45,750 nt of DNA from Gammaproteobacteria bacterium (GCA_026989495.1 JALSJE010000125.1:1-45750), one strand, 5' to 3'; shown: positions 19,842 to 30,204, numbered from the stretch's first letter. Made by a program: numbers and translations. The notes: generated by a model not told the origin, from the letters alone.

Positions 19842-21074
19842 TCACAGCGTGCGCTGGAACCAGCGGCGCATGCGCTCCCAGATGCCCCGCACCCCGGAGA
19901 CGGGGCGCTCGGCCAGCCGGCTGTCGCGGTGCCGATGGCCGAACAGCAGCAGCCCCACGCCGGTGGCGTAGATGGGGTTGCGCACCACGTCCACCAGCCC
20001 GTTCACGTTCTGCGGCACGCCGAGCCGCACCGGCATGTGGAACAGCTCCTCGGCCAGCTCCACCACGCCTTCCATCCGCGCGCTGCCGCCCGTGAGCACG
20101 ATGCCCGCCGCCACCAGCTCCTCGAAGCCGCTGCGGCGCAGCTCCGCCTGCACCAGCGAGAGCAGCTCCTCGTAGCGGGGCTCGATGACCTCGGCCAGCG
20201 TCTGGCGCCCCAGCCGCCGCGCCGGGCGGTCGCCCACGCTCGGCACCTCGATGGTCTCGTCGGCGCTGGCGAGCTGGGTAAGGGCGCAGCCGTACTTGAT
20301 CTTGATCTCCTCGGCGTGCTGGGTGGGCGTGCGCAGGGCGACGGCGATGTCGTTGGTGACCTGGTCGCCCGCGATGGGAATGACCGCAGTGTGGCGGATG
20401 GCGCCATCGACGAAGACGGCGATGTCCGTGGTGCCGCCGCCGATGTCCACCAGGCACACGCCGAGCTCCTTCTCGTCCTCGGTGAGCACGGCGTAGCTGG
20501 AGGCGAGCTGCTCGAGGATGATGTCGTCCACCTCCAGCCCGCAGCGGCGCACGCACTTGACGATGTTCTGGGCGGCGCTGACCGCGCCCGTGACCAGATG
20601 CACGCGCGCCTCCAGGCGCACGCCCGACATGCCCACCGGCTCGCGGATGCCGTCCTGGCTGTCGATGATGAACTCCTGCGGCAGCACGTGGAGGATCTTC
20701 TGGTCGGCCGGGATCGCCACCGCGCGCGCGGCGTCGATGACGCGCTCGACGTCGCCCGGCGTGACCTCGCGGTCGCGGATGGCGACGATGCCGTGGGAGT
20801 TGAGGCTCTTGATGTGGCTGCCCGCGATGCCGGCGTAGACCGAGTGGATCTGGCAGCCGGCCATGAGCTCGGCCTCCTCCACCGCGCGCTGGATGGACTG
20901 CACCGTGGACTCGATGTTGACCACCACGCCCCGGCGCAGCCCGCGCGAGCGGTGGCTGCCGAGCCCCACCACCTCCACGGTGCCGTCGTCGCGCACCTCC
21001 CCCACGATGGCGACGACCTTGGACGTGCCGATGTCCAGCCCGACGATCATGTTCTGCTCGGTCTTCTTCGCCAT
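19842..21074 (-). CDS. ftsA: Cell division protein FtsA
   Basis: FtsA is the actin-like protein that ties FtsZ filaments to the membrane. The 410 residues have the phosphate-1 loop GLDIGTSKVVAIV near residue 12, the SHI-type 1C subdomain around 85-165, phosphate-2 motif VDIGGGTTDIAVF, the adenosine motif VLTGGSARMEG, and a C-terminal amphipathic helix IWERMRRWFQRTL that inserts in the membrane. The start codon is 4 nt after the ftsQ stop, so expression is coupled. Confidence 0.97.
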   Translation of the reverse strand: MAKKTEQNMIVGLDIGTSKVVAIVGEVRDDGTVEVVGLGSHRSRGLRRGVVVNIESTVQSIQRAVEEAELMAGCQIHSVYAGIAGSHIKSLNSHGIVAIRDREVTPGDVERVIDAARAVAIPADQKILHVLPQEFIIDSQDGIREPVGMSGVRLEARVHLVTGAVSAAQNIVKCVRRCGLEVDDIILEQLASSYAVLTEDEKELGVCLVDIGGGTTDIAVFVDGAIRHTAVIPIAGDQVTNDIAVALRTPTQHAEEIKIKYGCALTQLASADETIEVPSVGDRPARRLGRQTLAEVIEPRYEELLSLVQAELRRSGFEELVAAGIVLTGGSARMEGVVELAEELFHMPVRLGVPQNVNGLVDVVRNPIYATGVGLLLFGHRHRDSRLAERPVSGVRGIWERMRRWFQRTL

Positions 21075-21078
21075 TGCC

Positions 21079-21894
21079 TCAGCCGATCCCCCGCATCCGG
21101 GCATCACCCCCGGCCGACGATGCCCCCGCGCCGCCGTCGCGCCAGCGTACGGCGAAGCCGTTGGTGTAGCGCAGGTCGACGTGCGCGATGCGCGCCGCCT
21201 GCGCGGCGAGCGCCACGGGCCAGGCGCGCACGAGACGCTCGAGACGCGCCTCGGGCTCGCCGCGGCCCAGCAGCACCTCGATGCCGCCGGCGAGCCGCAT
21301 GCGCCAGGCCTCGCGCGCGCTCATCTCCAGCCGCTCGATGCGCAGCCCGAGCGGCGCGAGCCGCGCCTGCCAGCGCCGCCAGGCCGCGGCCACGCGCGCG
21401 GCGCTGCCCGCGGGCCCGCCCAGCACGGGCAGCCCCGGCGGCAGCGAGTCCGCCGGGACCGCGACGCGCTCGCCGCGGCCGTTGACGGCGCCGCCCGCGG
21501 CCCAGGCGGCCACCACGCGGTGCTCGCGCACCCGCACCACGAGGGTGTCCGGCCAGCGCCGCCGCACCGAGACCCGGTCCACCCAGGGCAAGGCCGCCAC
21601 CGCCCTTGCCAGCGCCGTCACGTCCACGGTGAGGAAGCTGCCGCGCGCGTAGGGCGCGGCCGCCGCCTGGAGCGCGGCGGGGTCCAGATGGCGCAGCTCG
21701 CCTTCGATACGCACGTGGCGCACGGGGAGCGTGGCCGGGTCGCGCAGCCAGGCGAGCGCCGCGGCGGCGCCCCCCAGCGCGCCGGCCAGCCCCGCCGCCA
21801 AGGCCGCGCCGCCCGCCAGCCGCCGCCACGGCAGGCGCGGCCCGCGCCGCGCCGCCTTCGGGACCGCCCCGCGTGGGCGACGGCGCGCGCTCAA
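21079..21894 (-). CDS. ftsQ: Cell division protein FtsQ
   Basis: FtsQ is a bitopic divisome protein that connects FtsL/FtsB to early components. The 271-residue product has a basic cytoplasmic tail, one span (about residues 25-47), a POTRA domain starting LPVRHVRIEGELRHLD and the FtsQ beta domain with PWVDRVSVRRRWPDTLVVRVREH. I place the start at the TTG overlapping the ddl stop (TTGA), as no ATG or GTG lies in a suitable place and translation from it gives a normal tail. It sits between ddl and ftsA, the standard position. Confidence 0.88.
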   Translation of the reverse strand: MSARRRPRGAVPKAARRGPRLPWRRLAGGAALAAGLAGALGGAAAALAWLRDPATLPVRHVRIEGELRHLDPAALQAAAAPYARGSFLTVDVTALARAVAALPWVDRVSVRRRWPDTLVVRVREHRVVAAWAAGGAVNGRGERVAVPADSLPPGLPVLGGPAGSAARVAAAWRRWQARLAPLGLRIERLEMSAREAWRMRLAGGIEVLLGRGEPEARLERLVRAWPVALAAQAARIAHVDLRYTNGFAVRWRDGGAGASSAGGDARMRGIG

Positions 21895-23060
21895 CCTGCC
21901 GCCTCCCGCCGTCCGCGCTCGCGCGCGAGGCTGCTCTCGAGGATGCGCCACACCAGCGCCTCCAGGTCCATGCCCACGGCGCGCGCGGCCATGGGCACCA
22001 GGCTGTGATCCGTGAGCCCCGGCACCGTGTTCACCTCCAGCAGCCAGGGCAGGCCGTCGCGGTCCACCATCAGGTCCACCCGCCCCCAGCCCTCGCACCC
22101 CAGGGCGCGGAAGGCGCGCCAGGCGAGCTGCTGCAGCGCGCGCTCGCGCGGGCGGTCGAGCCCGCAGGGGCAGTGGTAGCGGGTGCCCGCGCCCTCCGCG
22201 TACTTGGCCTCGTAGTCGTAGAAGGCGCGCGGGGTCTCGAGGCGGATGAGCGGCAGCACCTCGTTGCCGAGGATGGCCGCCGTGTACTCCTCGCCCTCGA
22301 CCCAGCGCTCGACGATCACCTCGCGGTCGTGCGCGCGCGCCGCCTCGCAGGCGGCCGCGAGCGCGTCCGGGTCCTCCACCCGGGCCATGCCGATGCTGGA
22401 GCCCTCGCGCGCGGGCTTGACCATGAAGGGCGGCTCGAGCTCGCGCAGCACCCGCTCCACGCCCGCCGCATCCGTCACCACGCGGAACTGGGGCGTGGGC
22501 AGGGCCTCGCCCTGCCACACGCGCTTGGCGCGCACCTTGTCCATGGCCAGCGCCGACCCCAGCACGCCGCTGCCGGTGTAGGGGATGCCGGCCGCCTCCA
22601 GCGCGCCCTGGATGACGCCGTCCTCGCCGCCGCGCCCGTGCAGCGCCACGAAGGCGCGGTCCCAGCCGCGCCCGAGCACGGCGTCGAGCCCGTCGATGGC
22701 GGGGTCCACCGGCTCGGACGCCACGCCGCGCGCACGCAGCGCCTCGAGCGCGGCGCGCCCCGTGCGCAGCGAGATCTCGCGCTCGGCCGAGCTCCCGCCG
22801 GCGAGAACGGCCACGCGCCCGAAGCCGCGCGGATCGTCCAGGCGCGGCAGGGCGGGCGCCTCCTCGGCCCGGAAGACGCCGCCCGCCGTGCCGGGGCCAG
22901 GCGCTGCCGACCGGGAATCCGGGCGTGCGCCGTGGACGGACCGCCCCGCCTGCGGGCGGTGCGAAGCGCCCCGCGGCTGCGCGCTCCGCGCGCCCGTGTC
23001 CGCGCCGCCCCCCGCCGACGGATTCGCCACCTGCCCTGCCTGCTGCCGTGCCATCCTCAT
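21891..23060 (-). CDS. ddl: D-alanine--D-alanine ligase with unusual N-terminal extension
   Basis: Ddl joins two D-alanines with ATP to make the end of the peptidoglycan stem peptide. The core starts at about residue 82 with RVAVLAGGSSAEREISL and shows the catalytic pattern ALHGRGGEDGVIQG, MVKPAREGSSIGM, and the metal-binding LLEVNTVPGLTDHSLVP. At 389 residues it is about 80 longer than usual. The extension (residues 1-80) is low-complexity, rich in Gly, Ala, Arg and Pro, and lies over a short GC-rich repeat shared with lpoA. The ATG overlaps the murB stop as ATGA. An internal start nearer the core cannot be excluded, but no strong ribosome site is apparent. Confidence 0.9.
   Translation of the reverse strand: MRMARQQAGQVANPSAGGGADTGARSAQPRGASHRPQAGRSVHGARPDSRSAAPGPGTAGGVFRAEEAPALPRLDDPRGFGRVAVLAGGSSAEREISLRTGRAALEALRARGVASEPVDPAIDGLDAVLGRGWDRAFVALHGRGGEDGVIQGALEAAGIPYTGSGVLGSALAMDKVRAKRVWQGEALPTPQFRVVTDAAGVERVLRELEPPFMVKPAREGSSIGMARVEDPDALAAACEAARAHDREVIVERWVEGEEYTAAILGNEVLPLIRLETPRAFYDYEAKYAEGAGTRYHCPCGLDRPRERALQQLAWRAFRALGCEGWGRVDLMVDRDGLPWLLEVNTVPGLTDHSLVPMAARAVGMDLEALVWRILESSLARERGRREAAG
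22941..23002 (+). repeat. Short GC-rich repeat in ddl 5' coding region (copy A)
   Basis: The first 39 nt share 35 positions with 38188-38226 in lpoA, including 18 in a row (CCGCCCCGCCTGCGGGCG); after a variable stretch the shared CCCGTGTCCG closes both copies. The segment contains ACCGCCC/GGGCGGT as a short stem. It lies antisense to ddl, within the part encoding its extra N-terminus. Confidence 0.5.
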
Positions 23061-23974
23061 GCCTCCCTGCCCTCCTCAGGCTCGCCCACGATCCGCACCT
23101 CGGGCTCCAGCCGCACGCCGTGCACCCGCTCGACCGTCTCCTGCACGTGGCGGATGAGGGCCTCGATGTCGGCGGCGGTGGCGCCGCCGGTGTTGACGAT
23201 GAAGTTGGCGTGCCGCTCCGAGACCATGGCCCCGCCGCGGCGCACGCCCTTGAGGCCGGCGGCCTCGATCAGGCGCCCGGCGTGGTCGCCGGGCGGGTTG
23301 CGGAAGACCGAGCCGCACGAGGGCCGGCCCATGGGCTGGGTGGCCGCGCGGCGGGCGAGCAGCGCGCGGATGCGCTCGAGGCCGCGCCCGTCGCCCGGCG
23401 CGAGCGCAAGCGCGGCGGCCACGAACCACTCCCCCGCAGGCCCGCGCACGCTGCGGTAACCCACCGTGTAGTCCGCCGGGGCGCGTGCGCGCACCCGCCC
23501 GGCGCGGTCGATGGTCCAGACCTGCCGCACCCGGGCCCAGGTCTCGCCGCCGAAGGCACCGGCGTTCATGGCGAGCGCCCCGCCCACCGTGCCCGGGATG
23601 CCCGCCATGAACTCCAGCCCCGCAAGGCCCATGCGCGCGGTGGCGCGCGCGAGCTTGGCGCAGGCCGCGCCCGCCTCGGCGCGCACGGTCCGGGCGTCCA
23701 GGCGCTCGATGCGGTCGAGGCCGCCGTGCAGGAGGATGACCGTGCCGCGCAGCCCGCCGTCGCGCACCAGCAGGTTGCTGCCGAGGCCGACCCAGTGCAG
23801 GGGCTCGTCCGGCGGGAGCGTGCGCAGGAAGGCGGCGAGGTCGTCCAGGTCGGCGGGGCGGTAGACCCGCTCGGCGCGCCCGCCCACACGCCAGCTCGTG
23901 TGGCGCGCCATGGGCACGTCGCGCTCGAGCCGCCCGCGCAGCCCCGCGGCCTCCCGAGGGCTCGGCACCATCAT
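23057..23974 (-). CDS. murB: UDP-N-acetylenolpyruvoylglucosamine reductase MurB
   Basis: MurB is the FAD enzyme that reduces the enolpyruvyl group to give UDP-N-acetylmuramic acid, using NADPH. The 305 residues show [16 protein letters not shown] at the start of the FAD-binding domain, [34 protein letters not shown], and [21 protein letters not shown] with the catalytic serine, then the C-terminal EPEVRIVG. The pattern is of the type I/II short form. Its ATG overlaps the murC stop, and its own stop overlaps ddl. The gene order murC-murB-ddl-ftsQ is typical of Proteobacteria. Confidence 0.96.
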   Translation of the reverse strand: MMVPSPREAAGLRGRLERDVPMARHTSWRVGGRAERVYRPADLDDLAAFLRTLPPDEPLHWVGLGSNLLVRDGGLRGTVILLHGGLDRIERLDARTVRAEAGAACAKLARATARMGLAGLEFMAGIPGTVGGALAMNAGAFGGETWARVRQVWTIDRAGRVRARAPADYTVGYRSVRGPAGEWFVAAALALAPGDGRGLERIRALLARRAATQPMGRPSCGSVFRNPPGDHAGRLIEAAGLKGVRRGGAMVSERHANFIVNTGGATAADIEALIRHVQETVERVHGVRLEPEVRIVGEPEEGREA

Positions 23975-25410
23975 CCCGCCCCCTCCTCCGCGAGCCGGCG
24001 CGCGAGCGTCCCGATGTCGCCCGCGCCCATCACCAGCACCACGTCGCCCTCGCGCGCCAGGCCCGGCAGGAGCCGTCCGGCCTCGGCCACGTCCTCGGCG
24101 AAGACCGGATCCACCTCGCCGCGGGCGCGGATGGCGCGCGAGAGGCTGCGCCCGTCCGCCCCGGCGATGGGAACCTCGCCCGCGGGATAGACCTCGGTCA
24201 GCAGCAGGGCATCGGCGCGCGAGAGCACGCGCACGAAGTCCTCGAACAGGTCGCGCGTGCGGCTGTAGCGGTGGGGCTGGAAGACCACCACCACCCGTCG
24301 CCCCGGCCACACGGCGCGCGCCGCTGCCAAAGTGGCCTCGATCTCGCGCGGGTGATGGCCGTAGTCGTCCACCAGGATCACGCGCGCGCCGCCCAGCGGC
24401 ACCTCGCCATGGAGCTGGAAGCGCCGGCCGATGCCCGCGAAGCGCGCGAGGCCGCGCGCGATGGCGGCCTCCTCCACCCCGAGCTCGCGCGCCACCGCGA
24501 CCGCGGCGAGCGCGTTGCGCACGTTGTGCAGCCCGGGCAGGCTCAGCTCCACCGCCAGCGGCGGGGCATCCCCGCCCACCACGGTGAAGCGGGTGCGCAG
24601 GCCCGCCTGCGCGATGTCCACCGCGCGCAGCTCGGCCTCGGGGCCGAGGCCGTAGGTGAGCACCGGGCGCGTGATCTCGGGCAGCACCGCGCGCACGCCC
24701 GCATCGTCCACGCACACGACCGCCAGCCCGTAGAAGGGCAGGTGGTGCAGGAACTCCACGAAGCTCGCCCGCAGCCGCGCGAGCTCCCCGCCGTAGGTGC
24801 CGAGGTGGTCGGCGTCGATGTTGGTGACCACGGCGATCACCGGCTGCAGGTAGAGGAAGGAGGCGTCGGACTCGTCGGCCTCGGCCACCAGGTAGCGGCC
24901 CGCCCCGAGGCGCGCGTTGGCGCCCACGCTGTTGAGGCGCCCGCCGACGACGAAGGTGGGATCGAGGCCGCCCTCGGCGAGCAGGCTCGCAACCAGGCTG
25001 GTGGTGGTGGTCTTGCCGTGGGTGCCGGCCACGGCGATGCCGTAGCGGAAGCGCATGAGCTCGGCGAGCATCTCGGCGCGCGGCACCACCGGGATGCGCC
25101 GCCGCCGTGCCTCGGCCACCTCGGGGTTGTCGGGCGCCACCGCGCTCGAGACCACCACCACGTCGGCGCCGGCCACGTGCCCGGGATCGTGGCCGACGCG
25201 CACGCGCGCGCCCAGCCCCTCGAGCCGGCGCGTGACGGCGTTGGGCCGCAGGTCCGAGCCGGTCACCACATAGCCCAGGTTGATGAGCACCTCGGCGATG
25301 CCGCCCATGCCCGATCCGCCGATGCCGACGAAGTGCACGCGCCGCACACGCCCCATGCCCTCCGCGGCCCAGGGCGCGCGCGCACCGTCGAGGCTCGCGG
25401 CCGGCCTCAT
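23971..25410 (-). CDS. murC: UDP-N-acetylmuramate--L-alanine ligase MurC
   Basis: MurC adds the first amino acid, L-alanine, to UDP-MurNAc using ATP. The 479-residue protein has the N-terminal Rossmann domain with [17 protein letters not shown] (about residues 26-42), the ATP loop [14 protein letters not shown] (about 125-138), [19 protein letters not shown], and the C-terminal ligase domain with [14 protein letters not shown]. An N-terminal tail of about 18 residues precedes the core. ATG 25410 overlaps the murG stop by 4 nt (ATGA). Confidence 0.97.
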   Translation of the reverse strand: MRPAASLDGARAPWAAEGMGRVRRVHFVGIGGSGMGGIAEVLINLGYVVTGSDLRPNAVTRRLEGLGARVRVGHDPGHVAGADVVVVSSAVAPDNPEVAEARRRRIPVVPRAEMLAELMRFRYGIAVAGTHGKTTTTSLVASLLAEGGLDPTFVVGGRLNSVGANARLGAGRYLVAEADESDASFLYLQPVIAVVTNIDADHLGTYGGELARLRASFVEFLHHLPFYGLAVVCVDDAGVRAVLPEITRPVLTYGLGPEAELRAVDIAQAGLRTRFTVVGGDAPPLAVELSLPGLHNVRNALAAVAVARELGVEEAAIARGLARFAGIGRRFQLHGEVPLGGARVILVDDYGHHPREIEATLAAARAVWPGRRVVVVFQPHRYSRTRDLFEDFVRVLSRADALLLTEVYPAGEVPIAGADGRSLSRAIRARGEVDPVFAEDVAEAGRLLPGLAREGDVVLVMGAGDIGTLARRLAEEGAG

Positions 25411-26474
25411 CCGGCCACCTCCAGACAGACCGCCGCCACCCGCTCGGCGGCGTCCGGCAGGGCCGCCCGCCGTGCCGCCTCGGCGCGCCGCAGCAGGGCC
25501 TCGCGGCCGGCGAGCAGCGCCGCGAGACGGGCTGCGAGCGCCGCCGGCTCCAGGGGCTCGGTCACGATCTCCGCCGCGCCGGCACGCTCGAGCCAGCGGG
25601 CGTTGGCGCGCTGGTGGTCGTCCACCGCGTGGGGGTAGGGCACGAGCAGCGCCCCCACCCCCGCGGCCGCGAGCTCCGCCACCGTGAGCGCGCCCGCGCG
25701 GGCCACCACCAGGTCGGCCCAGGCGTAGGCCGCGGCCATGTCCTCGATGAAGGGCAGCACCTCGGCCGCCACGCCCACGCGCGCATAGGCCGCGCGTACG
25801 GCCTCGGCGTGGGCCGGGCCCGCCTGGTGCCGCACCGCGGGCCGCGCCGCGGCCGGGAGCCGCGCCAGCGCTGCGGGCAGGGCCTCGTTCAGGGCGCGCG
25901 CGCCCTGGCTGCCGCCGAGGACCAGCAGCCGCGTGGGCCCCGTGCGTCCGGCCCAGCGCGCCGCCGGCGCGGGGAGCGCGGCGATCTCGGCCCGCACGGG
26001 GTTGCCCGTCACCGTGACCTTCGGGCCCTCCGGAAAGGCGCCGGGGAAGGCGGCCAGCACGCGGCGGGCGAGCGGGGCGAGCAGCCGGTTGGTGAGCCCC
26101 GGGATGGCGTTCTGCTCGTGGATCACGAGGGGGCGCCGCAGCAGCCACGCGGCCACCCCGCCGGGGCCGGCGGCGTAGCCGCCCATGCCCAGCACCACGT
26201 CCGGGCTGAGGCTCCGCAGCAGCCGCGCGGCGGCCGCCACCGCGCGGGCGATGCGGAAGGGAGCGGCGAGCCAGGCGCCGACCCCGCGCCCGCGCAGGCC
26301 CGCCACCGGGAGCGTGTGCAGGGGCAGGCCCGCGGCGGGCACCAGGCGCGCCTCCAGGCCGCGCTCGGTGCCGAGCCAGGCCACGGCCGCCCCGCGCGCG
26401 CCGAGCGCCTGCGCCACCGCCAGGGCCGGGAAGACGTGGCCGCCCGTTCCGCCTGCCATGATCACCACGCGCAC
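25407..26474 (-). CDS. murG: Lipid II synthase MurG
   Basis: MurG transfers GlcNAc from UDP-GlcNAc to lipid I at the inner face of the membrane to make lipid II. The 355 residues show the first G-loop [16 protein letters not shown] at the N-terminus, [13 protein letters not shown], the conserved [15 protein letters not shown], the third G-loop [12 protein letters not shown], and the UDP-GlcNAc site [15 protein letters not shown]. The start is GTG, which gives VRVVIMAGG, the usual beginning. It is 16 nt after ftsW and overlaps murC. Confidence 0.96.
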   Translation of the reverse strand: MRVVIMAGGTGGHVFPALAVAQALGARGAAVAWLGTERGLEARLVPAAGLPLHTLPVAGLRGRGVGAWLAAPFRIARAVAAAARLLRSLSPDVVLGMGGYAAGPGGVAAWLLRRPLVIHEQNAIPGLTNRLLAPLARRVLAAFPGAFPEGPKVTVTGNPVRAEIAALPAPAARWAGRTGPTRLLVLGGSQGARALNEALPAALARLPAAARPAVRHQAGPAHAEAVRAAYARVGVAAEVLPFIEDMAAAYAWADLVVARAGALTVAELAAAGVGALLVPYPHAVDDHQRANARWLERAGAAEIVTEPLEPAALAARLAALLAGREALLRRAEAARRAALPDAAERVAAVCLEVAG

Positions 26475-26490
26475 CCCCGACGCCTCCGGC

Positions 26491-27732
26491 TCACCGCCTC
26501 CGGCCTCCGTGCCGCCGCCCCCCGCGCGAGGCGGTCCCGATGCGCGCCAGGGCGTCGCCGCCCCAGGCGCGCGCCTCGTGGTCCACCCGCAGCACCAGCG
26601 CCAGGGCCACGCAGGTCACCACCAGGCTGGTGCCGCCGTAGCTCATGAGGGGCAGGGTCAGCCCCTTGGTGGGGAGCAGCCCCATGCTCACGCCCAGGTT
26701 CACGAAGGCCTGGAGCCCGATCCAGGTGCCGACGCCGGCCGCCAGATGGCCGGCGAAGCCGAGCCCGCCCTGCCAGGCGCGGCCGGCCACGGCGAAGACC
26801 CGCCACAGGAGCAACGCGTAGAGGCCGATCACGGCCAGCGTCCCCGCGAGCCCCAGCTCCTCGCCGATGACCGCGGGCAGGAAATCCGTGTGGGCCTCCG
26901 GCAGGTAGAAGAGCTTCTGCACGCTCTCGCCCAGGCCCACCCCGAGCCATTCCCCGCGCCCGAAGGCGATGAGCGACTGGGTGAGCTGGAAGCCGCTGTC
27001 GAAGGGGTCGGCCCATGGGTTGAGGAAGGTGGTCAGGCGCGCGAAGCGGTAGGGCGAGGCCACCGCCGCGGCCGCCGCGGCGAGCGCCACCGCCGCCGCC
27101 AGCGCCGCGAAGCGCCCGAGCGGCACGCCCGCCAGGAACAGCATCACCAGCAGGGTGGCGCCGAGCACGGCGGCCGCGCCGAAGTCGGGCTCGGCGAGCA
27201 GCAGCGCGCATGCGATGCCGATCACGGCCACCGGGACGAGAAAGCCGCGCAGGCTCGCGCGCACCGCCTCGGCCCGGCGCGCGAGATGGTCCGCCAGAAA
27301 GACGATGAGCAGCAGGCGCGCGGGCTCCGATGGCTGCAGGCTGAGGGGCCCCAGCCGGATCCAGCGCTGGCTGCCGTTGACCTCGTGGCCCAGGCCCGGC
27401 AGGAGCACCGCCGCCAGCAGGAGCAGCGCCGCCGCCAGCAGGGCCGGGCCCAGGCGCTGCCAGGCCGCGAGCGGCACCCGCCAGGCGAGCCAGCCCGCGC
27501 CGGCGCCCAGGGCGAGCGCCACCGCATGGCGCAGGGCGTAGTGGAGCCCGAAGCCGGTGGCACGCTCGGCGGCGGCCACGGAGGCCGAGGCGACCATGAC
27601 CAGCCCCAGCGCCGCCAGCGCCGCCGCCGCCCCCAGCAGCCACGGGTCGCCCGCGCGGGGCATCCGCGCGGCCGCACGGCGCGATCTGCCCGCATCCTGC
27701 CGGCGCCAGCGCGCGTCCGCCACCGCGCTCAT
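26491..27732 (-). CDS. ftsW: Septal peptidoglycan polymerase FtsW
   Basis: FtsW is the SEDS glycosyltransferase that polymerises lipid II at the division site together with FtsI. The 413 residues contain about ten membrane spans. Family signatures present are GSQRWIRLGPLSLQPSEPARL (about 120-140), AEPDFGAAAVLG, the extracellular GFQLTQSLIAFGRGEWLGVGLGES loop with the catalytic-region aspartate nearby, PEAHTDFLPAVIGEELGL, and the C-terminal PLMSYGGTS. Its ATG overlaps the murD stop. The C-terminus ends in a basic tail (GGRRHGGRRR). Confidence 0.96.
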   Translation of the reverse strand: MSAVADARWRRQDAGRSRRAAARMPRAGDPWLLGAAAALAALGLVMVASASVAAAERATGFGLHYALRHAVALALGAGAGWLAWRVPLAAWQRLGPALLAAALLLLAAVLLPGLGHEVNGSQRWIRLGPLSLQPSEPARLLLIVFLADHLARRAEAVRASLRGFLVPVAVIGIACALLLAEPDFGAAAVLGATLLVMLFLAGVPLGRFAALAAAVALAAAAAAVASPYRFARLTTFLNPWADPFDSGFQLTQSLIAFGRGEWLGVGLGESVQKLFYLPEAHTDFLPAVIGEELGLAGTLAVIGLYALLLWRVFAVAGRAWQGGLGFAGHLAAGVGTWIGLQAFVNLGVSMGLLPTKGLTLPLMSYGGTSLVVTCVALALVLRVDHEARAWGGDALARIGTASRGGRRHGGRRR

Positions 27733-29108
27733 CGCCTCCCTCCGTGCAACGCGTGCACCGCCTCCGCGAAGGCACGGCCACGGTGCTCGAAGCCCGTGAA
27801 CATGTCGAAGCTCGCGCAGGCCGGCGCGAGCAGCACCGCGTCACCCGGCCGGGCCAGCTCGCCCGCGAGCCGCACCGCCTCCTCCATGGTGCGCGCGCGC
27901 CGCAGGGCCGGCACCGCGCCGGCGAGCGCCGCCTCCAGCCTCGAAGCGTCTTCGCCGATGAGGACCACGCCGCGCGCGCGCCCGCGCAGGGCGGCGGCGA
28001 GCGGGGCGAAATCCTGCCCCTTGCCCTGCCCGCCCGCGATCAGCACCACGGGGCGGCCCAGGCTGGTCACCGCCGCCACCGCGGCGCCCACGTTGGTGGC
28101 CTTGGAGTCGTCGATCCAGCGCACCCCGCCCGCCTCCCGCACCAGGCTCATGCGGTGCGGCAGGCCCGGGAAGTCGCGCGCGGCCGCCAGCATCGCCTCC
28201 AGGGGCAGGCCCACGGCCTCGCCCAGGGCGAGGGCGGCGAGCACGTTGGCGACGTTGTGCGTCCCCTGAAGGCGCAGCGCGCCCGCGGGCAGCAGGGGGT
28301 CGCCGCCGCGGGCGAGCCAGGCCTCGCCGCCGCGGCGCAGCACCCCCCAGCCCGACGCGTCCGGGCGGCCGAGGCCGAAGGCCACCCGCCGGCCGGGACC
28401 GGTGGCGAGCGCGCGGGCGCAGGCGTCGTCGCGGTTGATCACCTGCACCCGGGCGCGGCGGTAGATGCGCCCCTTGGCCGCGGCATAGGCGGCGAGGTCC
28501 GGGTAGCGGTCCAGGTGGTCCGGCGAGACGTTGAGCACCACGGCCGCCGCCGGCGCCAGGCTCTCCACGGTCTCGAGCTGGAAGCTGGAGAGCTCCAGCA
28601 CGTAGAGGTCCGGCTCGGCCTCGCCCAGCAGCTCCAGCGCGGGGGTGCCCAGGTTGCCGCCGGCGCGCGCCTCCCAGCCGGCGCGCAGGGCCATGGCCGC
28701 CACCAGGCTCGTGACCGTGCTCTTGCCGTTGGAGCCGGTGATGGCCACCACCGGCGCCGTGGCCGTGCGCGCGAAGAGCTCGATGTCGCCCAGCACCGGC
28801 ACGCCGGCTGCGCGCGCGGCGGCGATCTCCGGGGTGCCGAGCGGCACGCCCGGGCTTACCACGATGCGCTCGGCGTGGGCGAAGGCCTCCTCCGCGAGGC
28901 CGCCGACGAAGACCGCCACCTCCGGCAGCTCGCGCTGCAGGGCCTCGAGCCCCGGCGGCGCCGGATGGGTGTCGGTCACGGCCACGGACTCGCCGCGGCG
29001 CGCGAGAAAGCGGGCCACCGCGAGCCCGGTGCGCCCGAGCCCCACCACCAGCGTGCGCCGGCCCTGCACCGCCGCCCGCTCCTCCGCCTGCTCGCCCTGC
29101 CCGTCCAT
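27729..29108 (-). CDS. murD: UDP-MurNAc-L-alanine--D-glutamate ligase MurD
   Basis: MurD adds D-glutamate to UDP-MurNAc-L-Ala. The 459 residues include TLVVGLGRTGLAVARFL at the N-terminal domain, VSPGVPLGTPE, the ATP loop AITGSNGKSTVTSLVA (about 125-140), GNLGTPALEL, LELSSFQLETVESL, NVSPDHLDRYPDL, and the C-terminal-domain motif DDSKATNVGAA. All are typical of MurD and distinct from MurC, E and F. It begins 8 nt after mraY and overlaps ftsW. Confidence 0.96.
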   Translation of the reverse strand: MDGQGEQAEERAAVQGRRTLVVGLGRTGLAVARFLARRGESVAVTDTHPAPPGLEALQRELPEVAVFVGGLAEEAFAHAERIVVSPGVPLGTPEIAAARAAGVPVLGDIELFARTATAPVVAITGSNGKSTVTSLVAAMALRAGWEARAGGNLGTPALELLGEAEPDLYVLELSSFQLETVESLAPAAAVVLNVSPDHLDRYPDLAAYAAAKGRIYRRARVQVINRDDACARALATGPGRRVAFGLGRPDASGWGVLRRGGEAWLARGGDPLLPAGALRLQGTHNVANVLAALALGEAVGLPLEAMLAAARDFPGLPHRMSLVREAGGVRWIDDSKATNVGAAVAAVTSLGRPVVLIAGGQGKGQDFAPLAAALRGRARGVVLIGEDASRLEAALAGAVPALRRARTMEEAVRLAGELARPGDAVLLAPACASFDMFTGFEHRGRAFAEAVHALHGGRR

Positions 29109-29116
29109 GCGCGCCC

Positions 29117-30199
29117 TCACCGGATCTTGAGCGTCGCAAGGCCCACCAGCACCAGGATCACCGTGACGATCCAGAAGCGCACGATGACCCGCGGCTCCGG
29201 CCAGCCCTTGAGCTCGAAGTGGTGGTGCAGGGGGGCCATGCGGAAGATGCGCCGCCCCGTGAGCTTGTAGCTCGCGACCTGCAGGATGACCGAAACCGTC
29301 TCCATCACGAACACGCCGCCCATGACGAACAGCACCAGCTCCTGGCGCGCGAGCACCGCCACCACGCCGAGCGCGGCCCCGAGCGCGAGCGCCCCCACGT
29401 CGCCCATGAAGACCTGGGCGGGATAGGCGTTGAACCAGAGGAAGCCGAGCCCGGCGCCCACCAGGGCACCGGTGAAGACCACGAGCTCGCCCACGCCCGG
29501 GATGTAGGGGAAGCCCAGGTAGGCGGCGAAGCGCGCATGCCCCGCCACGTAGGCGAAGACGCCCAGCGCCCCGCCCACCATCACCGTGGGCAGGATCGCC
29601 AGCCCGTCGAGCCCGTCGGTGAGGTTGACGGCGTTGCTCGTGCCCACGATGACGAAGTAGGCGAGCGGGACGTAGAGCCAGCCCAGCGCGATGGACACGT
29701 CCTTGAAGAAGGGCACGATGAGCTCCGTCTCGGCCGGCACCTGGGCGGTGAGGTAGAGATAGAGCGCGGTGCCGAGGCCCGCGACGGACTGCAGCAGGTA
29801 CTTCCAGCGCGCCGGAAGCCCCCGCGGGTCGCGCAGCACCAGCTTGCGGTAGTCGTCCACGAAGCCGATGGCGCCGAAGGCGAGCGTGACCGCCAGCACC
29901 ACCCACACGTAGCGGTTGAAGGGGTCCGCCCACAGAACCGTGGCCGCGGCGATGGCCACCAGGATCAGGGTGCCGCCCATGGTGGGCGTGCCCGCCTTGG
30001 CGAGGTGGCTCTCGGGGCCGTCGGCGCGCACGGTCTGGCCGATGCGGTAGCGGTCGAGCCGCCGGATCATGGCAGGCCCCACCACGAAGGAGATCGCCAG
30101 CGCCGTCAGCACCCCGAGGATGGCGCGGAAGGTGAGGTACTGGAAGACGTTGAAGCCGCTGTGGAGGGCGGTGAGCTTCTGGGCGAGCAGGTAGAGCAT
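29117..30199 (-). CDS. mraY: Phospho-MurNAc-pentapeptide transferase MraY
   Basis: MraY attaches the UDP-MurNAc-pentapeptide to undecaprenyl phosphate, forming lipid I in the inner membrane. The 360-residue length equals E. coli MraY. Signatures: KAGTPTMGG (about 68-76), the aspartate pair [24 protein letters not shown] with catalytic aspartates, [18 protein letters not shown], and [13 protein letters not shown] near the C-terminus. About ten membrane spans are present. It lies 5 nt after murF. Confidence 0.97.
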   Translation of the reverse strand: MLYLLAQKLTALHSGFNVFQYLTFRAILGVLTALAISFVVGPAMIRRLDRYRIGQTVRADGPESHLAKAGTPTMGGTLILVAIAAATVLWADPFNRYVWVVLAVTLAFGAIGFVDDYRKLVLRDPRGLPARWKYLLQSVAGLGTALYLYLTAQVPAETELIVPFFKDVSIALGWLYVPLAYFVIVGTSNAVNLTDGLDGLAILPTVMVGGALGVFAYVAGHARFAAYLGFPYIPGVGELVVFTGALVGAGLGFLWFNAYPAQVFMGDVGALALGAALGVVAVLARQELVLFVMGGVFVMETVSVILQVASYKLTGRRIFRMAPLHHHFELKGWPEPRVIVRFWIVTVILVLVGLATLKIR

Positions 30200-30204
30200 C
30201 GCGC

